This document shows, piece by piece, positions 26,751 to 34,824 of a stretch of DNA of 64,000 nt. The notes below the pieces were generated by a model, which was not told the DNA's origin, made no database searches, and worked only from the letters and a program-made list of their open reading frames with translations. The DNA comes from Novipirellula herctigrandis (lineage in GTDB: Bacteria > Planctomycetota > Planctomycetia > Pirellulales > Pirellulaceae). The stretch covers positions 7,745,651 through 7,809,650 of the forward strand of contig SJPJ01000001.1 of assembly GCA_007859835.1 (NCBI GenBank), read 5' to 3'. The position numbers and the translations under genes are program-made. How positions within the stretch are numbered: the first letter of the stretch is position 1; the number at the start of each line of letters is the position of its first letter.

Positions 26751-29120
26751 TTGACTCAATCCCTGCCAGTCCCAGCTTTTTTCTCAGGGCTGATCTGCAT
26801 CCTCGCCGCATGTCAGTCGGTCCATGCGGCCGAGGAATATGATGTCTACCTAATGGCCGGGCAGTCGAACATGGATGGTCGTGGGCTCGTCAGTGAGTTG
26901 CCGGCTGATCAGCAAGCGACGTTCGATAGCGCCACCATTTTTTATCGAAACGAAAAGCGATCGAGCGACGTTTGGAAGAATCTCGCCGCGGGTTTCAGCA
27001 TTCCTCCAAAATACAAAGGCGAGTTTCCATCGCCCACATTCGGACCTGAGATTGGCTTCACGCGTTCGATGTTGCAGCGCGATCCGAAGCGTAACATCGC
27101 TCTGATCAAGGGATCGCAGGGTGGCACGAGTTTACGTGCGGATTGGAAGCCCGGGAAAAAAGGAGTCGTCGAAAGCCAGGGGCCACAGTATCGCGACTTC
27201 ATCGAAACGATACGGATCGCCACAAAGCAGCTGCGAGATCGCGGCGATCGGTTCACCTTTCGCGGGTTGCTATGGCATCAGGGTGAATCCGATTCAAAAT
27301 CCGGAACTGAAACGTACGGACGCCGGCTGAAGGAATTCATCGCTCGCATCCGCGAAGACGTTGAGACGCCCGACCTGCCAGTCGTCGTCGGTGAGGTGTT
27401 TGATAACGGCAATCGCGACAATGTTCGCACGGCGATTCAGGCTGTCGCTCAGCAAAGTCCAACCGTTGAGTTGGTGTCTTCCGAAGGAACGACAACATCG
27501 GACCCCGGAACCCACTTCGACGCGAAGAGCCAATTGCTGCTCGGCCAGCGCTACGCCGATGCGATTACGAAGCTGGATACGACGATACCTTCAAAAAAGG
27601 TCTCGACGCTAGGTCAGCAGAGCCACGCCGATCGACCCAACGTGCTGTTCATTGCCATCGATGATTTGAACGACTGGCAAGGCGCATTGAAGGGGCACCC
27701 GCAGGCGAAGACTCCGCACATGGATCGCCTTTTTAAGCAGGGAATGCTTTTTACGAACGCCCATTGTGCACAAGCCGTCTGCACGGCATCGCGAAACTCG
27801 ATTCTAAGCGGGATTCATCCCACGTCGTCGGGTTGGTACAGCTCGACAAAGGCCATGCGAGCCACGTACGCCCAAGTGATGGGCGACCATGTCATGCTTC
27901 CGCAGCATTTCCGCGACAACGGCTACCAGACTCTGACGGCTGGCAAGATCTTCCATCAGGGTGCGTCGGACTATTCCGATCGAACGAGCGACTTTTGGGA
28001 CGAAGTTGCTCCGGAGTACAAAGTGCCGCAGCACCTGAAAGAGCGAGGCGACGGCTACGGAGGCACAAAGTTTTATCCGTTCCCGAAGAACGGGGCTCAG
28101 ATGAGTCGCCACTACGGCAAGGACTACGAAGACGGCAATTCGCTGGCGTGGGGCGCACTTGATCGCGAAGACATGCCCCATGGGAAAATGTACGACGAAC
28201 TGATCGCCGACTGGGCCGTTAACCGGATTGCCGAAGAACACGAGAAGCCATTTTTTCTGGCCGTGGGCTTCGTCCGCCCCCATGTTCCGTTCACTGCGCC
28301 GCGGGAGTTTTTTGAGAAGTACGACGCCGACCAGGTTCAAATTCCGAACGTCCCTGTGGACGAAATGTCAGACATTCCATTAATGGGAAAGTCCATCGCC
28401 TACGGCCGACTGAAGGGAGGCGACCACAATGCCGTGGTCAACCTGAGCGACAACTACTGGCGAGAAATGGTGCTGGGCTATCTGGCCTGCGTTTGCTTCG
28501 TTGACGCACAAATCGGCAAAGTGATCACTGCTTTAGAGAACAGCGAACACAGTCGGAACACGATCATCGTGCTGTGGTCCGACCACGGTCAGCATCTCGG
28601 TGAAAAACACCATTGGCGAAAACAATCGCTCTGGGAAGAATCGACTCGTGTCCCACTATTCTTCAAAACGCCGGGCCTCACCAGCGCCGGAAAACGAAGT
28701 TCTCAGGTCGTCAGTCTGCTGGACCTGTATCCCACACTGATAGAACTCTGCAAACTTCCACCTGCTCTGCGACTCGAAGGAGAATCACTCGTCCCGCTAT
28801 TGCGTGACCCCACGGCGACTCGTGAGAAACCCGTGTTGTGCAGTTGGTACTATGGCAATCACGCCGTCCGCAGCAACGATTGGAGATACATCCTCTACCG
28901 CGACGGCACCGAGGAACTGTACGACCACCGAAGCGATTCGGGCGAACATAACAACCTCGCAGGAGCCCCCGAATACGCCCATGTCATCAAACAACACAAA
29001 CAGTGGATTCCTCGGCACAGTGCTCTTCCAGCCGGCACCACGCAGTGGAAAGAAGACCAACTTGACCGACGAATCCGGGAGTGGAAAGACAACCACTCGG
29101 TGCCGATGTGGCTCAAGTAG
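26751..29120 (+). CDS. SASA esterase-sulfatase fusion protein
   Basis: A 789-residue secreted two-enzyme protein. TTG is the start codon, supported by GAGGA seven bases upstream and an immediate signal peptide (about 1-26). Residues about 30-280 are a sialate O-acetylesterase-like domain (VYLMAGQSNMDGRG; GLLWHQGESDS). Residues about 293-789 are a sulfatase of the iduronate-2-sulfatase type (RPNVLFIAIDDLNDWQGALK; LWSDHGQHLGEKHHWRKQ). The formylglycine site is C344 in CTASR, the C-x-A-x-R variant. No stop or frameshift separates the domains. One polypeptide would thus remove acyl and sulfate groups. Confidence 0.9.
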   Translation: MTQSLPVPAFFSGLICILAACQSVHAAEEYDVYLMAGQSNMDGRGLVSELPADQQATFDSATIFYRNEKRSSDVWKNLAAGFSIPPKYKGEFPSPTFGPEIGFTRSMLQRDPKRNIALIKGSQGGTSLRADWKPGKKGVVESQGPQYRDFIETIRIATKQLRDRGDRFTFRGLLWHQGESDSKSGTETYGRRLKEFIARIREDVETPDLPVVVGEVFDNGNRDNVRTAIQAVAQQSPTVELVSSEGTTTSDPGTHFDAKSQLLLGQRYADAITKLDTTIPSKKVSTLGQQSHADRPNVLFIAIDDLNDWQGALKGHPQAKTPHMDRLFKQGMLFTNAHCAQAVCTASRNSILSGIHPTSSGWYSSTKAMRATYAQVMGDHVMLPQHFRDNGYQTLTAGKIFHQGASDYSDRTSDFWDEVAPEYKVPQHLKERGDGYGGTKFYPFPKNGAQMSRHYGKDYEDGNSLAWGALDREDMPHGKMYDELIADWAVNRIAEEHEKPFFLAVGFVRPHVPFTAPREFFEKYDADQVQIPNVPVDEMSDIPLMGKSIAYGRLKGGDHNAVVNLSDNYWREMVLGYLACVCFVDAQIGKVITALENSEHSRNTIIVLWSDHGQHLGEKHHWRKQSLWEESTRVPLFFKTPGLTSAGKRSSQVVSLLDLYPTLIELCKLPPALRLEGESLVPLLRDPTATREKPVLCSWYYGNHAVRSNDWRYILYRDGTEELYDHRSDSGEHNNLAGAPEYAHVIKQHKQWIPRHSALPAGTTQWKEDQLDRRIREWKDNHSVPMWLK

Positions 29121-29261
29121 ACAAGTTGGCTTAGACGCCCGATCTTATTGGGTATTGCCACAACCGCCGCTTCAGTGAAAACTGCATCTCGCGAACCAAT
29201 AGCGACACGGTTGACCGTGTTCTTGTCTGGCCCCGTTCTCGTTCCATTTATTGAGATTACA

Positions 29262-30695
29262 ATGACCCACACCAACTGCCAATTCAGGGCTGCCTGTCTA
29301 CTGTTTGGCCTTGCTTTCTTGATGTGTCGTGTCGGCGGCGTATCCGCTGACCAGCCAAACGTGATTTACATCAATACCGATGATTGGGGTATTGGCAAAG
29401 TCCCGCCGTATAAGCTGGACGATGCCAGCATGAAAATCATCAAAACGCCGAATCTCGACAAACTCGCTGCGGGAGGAATGAGGTTCACCAGGGCCTACGC
29501 AGGCAACGCGGTTTGTGGCCCGTCTCGCTGCAGCCTGCTGACTGGAAAGCACGGAGGCCACGCCGCGTGGCGAGCAAACCACGGTGGGATTCCCATTCCC
29601 CAATGGCCGCCGACCTATCCGATGCTGGGAGAAGTTGCGCGACAGGCCGGCTATACCACAGCGGGGTTTGGCAAGTTAAGCATGGGCGGAGCCCACAAAC
29701 CTGAAACAATTACTCTGACCGGTTGGGATTATTGGCTGGGGTACCTTGGGCATGTTGACTGTCGCAGCTTTTATAACACGTATATCTGGGAGAACGGTGT
29801 CAAAAAAATGATTCCGGAAAACGACCGGAAGAAGATTCGACAGCATGTCCCTGTCCTCGGCGAACACGGCGTCTTCTCAGATGACCTGTACACTGACAAG
29901 ATCATTGACTTCATCGCCGAAAACAAAGAGCAGCCCTTCTTTGTGTACTTTGCAAGCACCGTTCCGCACGGCGATGCTTCGACGATTCCGTTTCATGGTC
30001 TGTGGACTCCATCACTGGAAGGCTACGACAAACTCGGGCTGACAAAGCTGGAGCAACTCTACGCAGCGTTGATGACCCGCCACGACCGTAACGTCGGTCG
30101 CATCGTTCAGGCCCTCGAGAAGTTGAACCTGGATAAGAAAACAATCGTCATTTGGACGTCCGACAATGGCGACGAGGACAGCTACTACGAACGCACCGAA
30201 ACCTGGGACGGAAACGGCCCTTTTCGTATGTATAAGCGTTACCTTTACGAAGGCGGAATTCGAGTTCCCTTAATTGCGTCCTGGCCTGGAACGATCCCGG
30301 CTGGTTCCACAACCGATCAATGGACAACCCAGTACGACCTGATGCCAACCCTGGCCGAAGCGGGTGGGCTTCTGGCTTCTTCCGAAATGGATGGCATTTC
30401 CATTCTGCCGACGCTCAGGAATGAGCCGGAAAAACAGGTTGATCGAGAACACCTCTACTGGGAGTTCTATGAGCGAGCGAAACAGCAAGCCGTTCACCTG
30501 GGTAAATGGAAGGGGTACCGACTCAATGGCCTGAATGGAAACATCGAACTCTACGATCTATCCACTGATATCGCGGAGGCGCACGACGTCGCTGACAGCC
30601 ACCCGGAAGTTGTCAAACGCATTGCACAAATCATGCGTGATGAGCATGAAACGCACCCATTGAAGCAATGGCAACTCCCCGGTCTGGACCAGTGA
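29262..30695 (+). CDS. Secreted sulfatase
   Basis: A 477-residue arylsulfatase-type enzyme with signal peptide (about 1-29). The formylglycine site is C85 in CGPSRCSLLTGKHGG. The metal ligands are in NTDDWGIG at the start and WTSDNGDE at about residue 300. The usual GKWH motif appears here as GFGKLSMGG, so the otherwise conserved Trp-His pair is replaced; this is seen in some subfamilies but may affect substrate recognition. The ATG at 29262 starts the signal peptide. It converges on the next sulfatase with an 81-bp gap. Confidence 0.9.
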   Translation: MTHTNCQFRAACLLFGLAFLMCRVGGVSADQPNVIYINTDDWGIGKVPPYKLDDASMKIIKTPNLDKLAAGGMRFTRAYAGNAVCGPSRCSLLTGKHGGHAAWRANHGGIPIPQWPPTYPMLGEVARQAGYTTAGFGKLSMGGAHKPETITLTGWDYWLGYLGHVDCRSFYNTYIWENGVKKMIPENDRKKIRQHVPVLGEHGVFSDDLYTDKIIDFIAENKEQPFFVYFASTVPHGDASTIPFHGLWTPSLEGYDKLGLTKLEQLYAALMTRHDRNVGRIVQALEKLNLDKKTIVIWTSDNGDEDSYYERTETWDGNGPFRMYKRYLYEGGIRVPLIASWPGTIPAGSTTDQWTTQYDLMPTLAEAGGLLASSEMDGISILPTLRNEPEKQVDREHLYWEFYERAKQQAVHLGKWKGYRLNGLNGNIELYDLSTDIAEAHDVADSHPEVVKRIAQIMRDEHETHPLKQWQLPGLDQ

Positions 30696-30776
30696 CACCG
30701 GGAATTTCTCGGGCAAGCGTGTCGCCGGTTCCGAAGTCAGCAAGCAGTCGATATGTCTGGGCTGAGCAAAGTTGGT

Positions 30777-32204
30777 TCAATTGGCACGTTGTGGCTGGCT
30801 GGCATTGGTGTCTTTAAGCCATGCATCCAGTTTTGATCGAAGCTGCGCGGCCTTTTCGGGCATTTTATCCGCAAGGTTGCGTGACTCGCTGATGTCGTTT
30901 TTCAGATCGTAGAGCTCAACGGAATCGTCGTCGTAGAACCACAGCAACTTGTAGTCGCCCGAACGGACCGCGCTGGCCAGTCGATTCTTTTTGTGGAACG
31001 CGTAATTGGGATAGTGAAAGTAAATCGACTGACGCTTCAAATCGGATTCGCCGGTCAGCATCGGTAACAGAGAAATTCCGTCCGGAGTGTTGGACGGATC
31101 GTTCTGTAGCTTTGCAACCTGCAGAATCGTCGCGTGAATGTCCATCGTGATCACGGGCGTCGACGTTCGAGTCGAAGGCTTTATGCGATCTGGCCAGCGA
31201 ACAATCATGGGAACTCGGATTCCGCCTTCGTACAGATAACCCTTCTCGGCCCTCAGAGGTTTTACGTTCGCTGCGAATGGTCCGTTGTCCGAGGTAAAGA
31301 TCACCAAAGTCTCTTTGTTCAGCCCCTGATCGTCGATTGCTGTGAGAAGCTTCCCAATCGATGCATCCATTCCCTCAATCATCGCTGCGTAAGTCGGGTT
31401 TTCGATGCCCCGGCCTTTTCTCTTTTCATACTTCGCAACCAAATCGGCGGGAGCCTGAAAGGGATAGTGCACCGAATAATTCCACCAGCAAAGAAAGAAC
31501 GGACGATCGCCGGCTTTGGCGGACTTAATGAAGGCGATGCATTCATCAGCACTCCTGTCAGGCAGGTATTCGCCGTCGTTTTTTCCCTTTAGGTTGGGAA
31601 TCTTGTACGGGCTGAAATAGCTCGGCGGCCCTCCGAAACGGCATCCACCGATATTGATGTCGAAGCCCTGATGTTCCGGGCGTAATTGCGGTTCGGACGG
31701 CAATGTATTGTTCGCTTCGGGTATTGATTGTCCACTATTGGAAAGATGCCACTTGCCGACAAAGCCGGTCGCATAGCCCGCCGCCCTGAGTTGCTCGGCC
31801 AGCGTCACGCGTTCCAGTGGCAGATGCCGCAACCAGATCGGCGTGATCAAATCTGTACCGGGCTTCTGGAAATTCGGAGGGTGTCCTCCGGCGTGATTGG
31901 TGATATTCAGGCGAGCCGGCGCTTCTCCCGTCATCAGAGCCGCACGTGTCGGTGTGCAGACGGGCGCCGCCGAATACGCATCTGTAAACAGCAAACCCTG
32001 CTCTGCCAGACGATCAATGTTAGGCGTATCGAGTTTGTTGTTGCCGTAGCAATGCAGGTCTTTCCAGCCAAGGTCATCTGCCATGATCAAAACGACGTTA
32101 GGTGTTTTCACGACCGCCGTGGATTCATCGCCCGATGCACTCACGGAAAAAGCACCAAGACTGACCACCAAAACCAGCAAACACTCGAATCCGGACAGCA
32201 ACAT
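30777..32204 (-). CDS. Secreted sulfatase
   Basis: A 475-residue enzyme with signal peptide (about 1-24). The catalytic site is C83 in CTPTRAALMTGEAP. MADDLGWKDLHCYG supplies metal ligands, GKWHLSNSG lies at about 155 and FTSDNGPFA at about 310. The start at 32204 is preceded by AGGAGAAAA, and an upstream in-frame ATG is disfavoured because it would bury the signal peptide. Its promoter lies in the short gap to the remnant at 32259-32570. Confidence 0.91.
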   Translation of the reverse strand: MLLSGFECLLVLVVSLGAFSVSASGDESTAVVKTPNVVLIMADDLGWKDLHCYGNNKLDTPNIDRLAEQGLLFTDAYSAAPVCTPTRAALMTGEAPARLNITNHAGGHPPNFQKPGTDLITPIWLRHLPLERVTLAEQLRAAGYATGFVGKWHLSNSGQSIPEANNTLPSEPQLRPEHQGFDINIGGCRFGGPPSYFSPYKIPNLKGKNDGEYLPDRSADECIAFIKSAKAGDRPFFLCWWNYSVHYPFQAPADLVAKYEKRKGRGIENPTYAAMIEGMDASIGKLLTAIDDQGLNKETLVIFTSDNGPFAANVKPLRAEKGYLYEGGIRVPMIVRWPDRIKPSTRTSTPVITMDIHATILQVAKLQNDPSNTPDGISLLPMLTGESDLKRQSIYFHYPNYAFHKKNRLASAVRSGDYKLLWFYDDDSVELYDLKNDISESRNLADKMPEKAAQLRSKLDAWLKDTNASQPQRAN

Positions 32205-32258
32205 TATTTTTTTCTCCTGTTCGTAGCCAAACTCCAACCACACTTAAAGATACTGGAG

Positions 32259-32570
32259 TGTAGACGGGATCTGTTGGGGCTGGAAGCATCGGCCAACGGA
32301 ACGAAATGCCTGATTGCTTTGAGACTTTGGCAGCTTGATCACGCGGGGGTCCCCAAAGGTTTGCAATCGGTTATCGCGAATGCTGAGCTATCCGATATTC
32401 CGGTTGAATCCTATTCGGATCAGCCGATGCAGATGATTGTAAAGGAGGGTCGACCGGTGATCTACTCGGTCGGTTCGGATGGCAAAGATGACCAAGCGAA
32501 GCTGGAATGCGACGGCAATCAGTTCGAGTCATCTGGTGATATCGTGTTCCGCTTGAACAGGCGGCGCTGA
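32259..32570 (+). pseudogene. C-terminal fragment of a planctomycete secreted protein
   Basis: The frame reads TKCLIALRLWQLDHAGVPKG, then GRPVIYSVGSDGKDDQAKLE and DIVFRLNRRR. The 'ALRLWxLDHxGxP...hhYSVGxDGxDD' pattern is the C-terminal end of a protein group common in planctomycetes (pilin- or GspG-like C-termini). No start codon or upstream part exists, since the divergent sulfatase gene begins 55 bp away. Confidence 0.5.
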
Positions 32571-33089
32571 CCCTCACGAAACGGAGAAATCAAAAGGGTA
32601 GATAAATCAAAAGGCTTGTGGTCAAAACACGCGGGCGAACCCATTAACCGACTAAATTCGCGTTTGCGTCGGCAAATGAGTTCGAGTTTTCGGTCGAGAT
32701 TGAAACCAATTTGAACGGTGGAAAGGGATAATTGACCCAAAAGCAATCCCGAGAACAACAACGGAAACTCCCGAACTCTCTGGGGTAACATCGCCATCGG
32801 GGGTTACGGAAACCGGCCCAAAGAGCGAGACTTCGAAAGTCATCGAGATGACTTCCCGGATCGCCATCAAAATGCCAGCGAGTTGGATCGGGATTCCTCG
32901 AATCGTCGCTGTTGGACCAATTTGCCTGAGCCAACTTCGCTCCTGAGCCCGTGGAATGTCCCCATTTCGGTACCTGGCGTTTTCAAAGAATGGGTTAGGA
33001 TATGGGCATGCCGATACGGTTTCCGCTTGGCTGATCGACCGTCGGTCACGACTGCCTGCTCCGAGTTTCCAAATCGTTTCACAGAAATT
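32571..33089. other. 519-bp region, no supported gene
   Basis: AAATCAAAAGG occurs twice about 17 bp apart near 32587-32614. A reverse frame in the middle (about 32700-32900) is hydrophobic in composition but has no convincing start or family match; it may be a membrane-protein remnant. Confidence 0.35.
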
Positions 33090-33392
33090 ATGAATCAATC
33101 CCAGCCTAAAAATCCGCTGCATGGCATCACGCTGAAATCGATCCTCGAGTACTTGGTCGCTGAGTATGGCTGGGAGCGGTTGGGTAACCGCATCAACATC
33201 CGCTGTTTTCAATACGAGCCGAGCATCAACAGCAGTTTGAAATTTCTTCGGAAAACGGATTGGGCCCGAGCGAAGGTGGAGCGGCTGTATTTGGACTCGA
33301 TCAGCTTCGATGAGCGGAAGGGCAAGAACGCATCCGCCGGAGAACCGAACGGCATGCGTAGCGTTTGGGATCGAGCACGTCGCGGCGAATGA
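33090..33392 (+). CDS. VF530/DUF2132 family DNA-binding protein
   Basis: A 100-residue protein. PKNPLHGITLKSILEYLVAE and CFQYEPSINSSLKFLRKTDW (about residues 33-52) are diagnostic of the VF530 family, small DNA-binding proteins of unknown role. The ATG at 33090 gives the family N-terminus. The last 30 residues after DERKGKN are a non-conserved tail. It converges on the gene at 33411. Confidence 0.85.
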   Translation: MNQSQPKNPLHGITLKSILEYLVAEYGWERLGNRINIRCFQYEPSINSSLKFLRKTDWARAKVERLYLDSISFDERKGKNASAGEPNGMRSVWDRARRGE

Positions 33393-33410
33393 CGGTCGCC
33401 GCCGCTTGCT

Positions 33411-33887
33411 TCAAAGCCCCGACATCTGCTGCTTGTAGTCGAACTGTAGGTCCGGATGAACTTTATCGATTGCCTTGTCGATCTTCTTCCGTTGGGTAGC
33501 GTACATGTTCTGGCTGACGCGACAATTGCCAAAGCTGATTCGCTTGTCTTTGATCCGTCTACAAAAGTGAATTCGTACCTGCAACTCCGTTTCTTTGTTA
33601 CCCGAGAAGCGCAGTGACTTGTCGATCCATCGCACCACCTTGCGAAGTGTTTTTTTGTGGATTCGTCCGGGTGCATTCAAGTGTAGGTCGATCTCGCTGC
33701 ACAAGTCATTGGCGTAACCGATTTCGTCATCTGCTTTGATCAACAAATACGTCAGCAGTTCTTTGCTCTCGACTTTGAACTTGGCCATTCGAACACAGAC
33801 GTCCAACAAGTCGTCGTGATCTAATTTGACGAGTTTCTTCTTCAACTGACTTATCGTAGCGGCTTTCATGTGCGTCTCAGCGGACAT
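33411..33887 (-). CDS. Conserved hypothetical protein
   Basis: A 158-residue basic, mainly helical protein with no signal peptide. Start 33887 is preferred because CGGAG lies eight bases upstream; the ATG at 33869 lacks such a site. Motifs seen: KKKLVKLDHDDLLDVCVRMA (about residues 16-35) and DKAIDKVHPDLQFDYKQQMS at the end. I do not recognise a named family. Confidence 0.65.
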   Translation of the reverse strand: MSAETHMKAATISQLKKKLVKLDHDDLLDVCVRMAKFKVESKELLTYLLIKADDEIGYANDLCSEIDLHLNAPGRIHKKTLRKVVRWIDKSLRFSGNKETELQVRIHFCRRIKDKRISFGNCRVSQNMYATQRKKIDKAIDKVHPDLQFDYKQQMSGL

Positions 33888-33979
33888 ACAAAAGACTCCG
33901 AAGAGAAAATGAACGCGAAAACACCATCCTAACCGGTAACAGCACAACCAGGGAATCCTACCGTTGGACAGTCAACGAT

Positions 33980-34479
33980 ACGAATCCTTACGCGCCGCCT
34001 CAGTCTGGAATTGGCCGTGAATCAATCACGCAAACGAATCGGCTAATTTACATCTGGGTTTGGCTGCCTATCACAATTCTCGGCGCCATGGTCGCAACTC
34101 CCGCTGACATCTTCTCGACTATCTTGGCGATGGCCTTTGCACTTCGCTGTTTTCTTGCAGGCGTTTTTGGGCGTCTGGCCTTGACCGGAATCTTCGCTGG
34201 ATACTTATCATCCTCTGCACGCTAATCGCTGGATCACTCGCCGCTGCGAACCTGTTTTCGCTGGTGCCGATATTCGTAGCGATCGCAATCCTATTTCCTG
34301 TAGTGAATGTTGCGCTAGGCTATAAATCCGGTACGTCGATAAAGCACAGACGACTTCATGTTTTCACTGCACTCGGCGTGTCGTATACGGTCGGACTACT
34401 ACTCGGCCCGCTCGGCGTCATCCTATTGTGCGTACCGTCTGTATTGTTGGCCAACCGAAACGCTGCAACAAGTATATGA
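33980..34479 (+). pseudogene. Frameshifted small membrane protein
   Basis: The first part reads TNPYAPPQSGIGRES followed by hydrophobic IWVWLPITILGAM, and ends at a stop near 34222. A +/-1 shifted frame continues with VPIFVAIAILFPVVNVALGY and LGVILLCVPSVLLANRNA. 'NPYAPP' is the standard start of many planctomycete membrane proteins; here ACG stands where ATG would be expected. Missing start plus frameshift indicate a pseudogene. A separate 71-residue protein from GTG 34264 is the alternative. Confidence 0.5.
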
Positions 34480-34824
34480 GTGAAAATCCGAACCGTGTTT
34501 TTTGATCGAAACTTTTGTTTCGATTTTACTTTTGTTTAGCAACGGTGAACAAAGTGACGAGAGAGTATGGACTTCAACCTCCAAACTCTCACGAACCACT
34601 TAGTCACCATGGGGCATCTTACTCTTGATGAACGCTGTGTGATCGCCAAAGGCGATCACGGGCCAGTTCCTTGTCGGTTGACTTGGCGATGACGAGCATC
34701 AACCAGTACCTGCGATCTCAGCTCTAAGAAAGAGATCGCTTTTTCAAATTTTAAGATAGGGGCCGGCACACCGAGGAGACTGCTGATTTGATCGCCAGTC
34801 CTGGGCTGACCAAGTCTTGCGATG
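34480..34824. other. 345-bp region with a possible IS30 N-terminal remnant
   Basis: At 34609 a short frame begins MGHLTLDERCVIA, which resembles the N-terminus of IS30-family transposases ('xxHLTxxERYxIA'), and stops after 27 codons. Nothing else is recognisable. Confidence 0.35.
34639..34659. repeat. Perfect 9-bp inverted repeat with AAA loop
   Basis: GTGATCGCC-AAA-GGCGATCAC. No T-run follows, so it is not a standard intrinsic terminator. Confidence 0.7.

Noticed and set aside
34639-34659. Intrinsic terminator
   Set aside because: The stem is perfect but has no following T-run on either strand.
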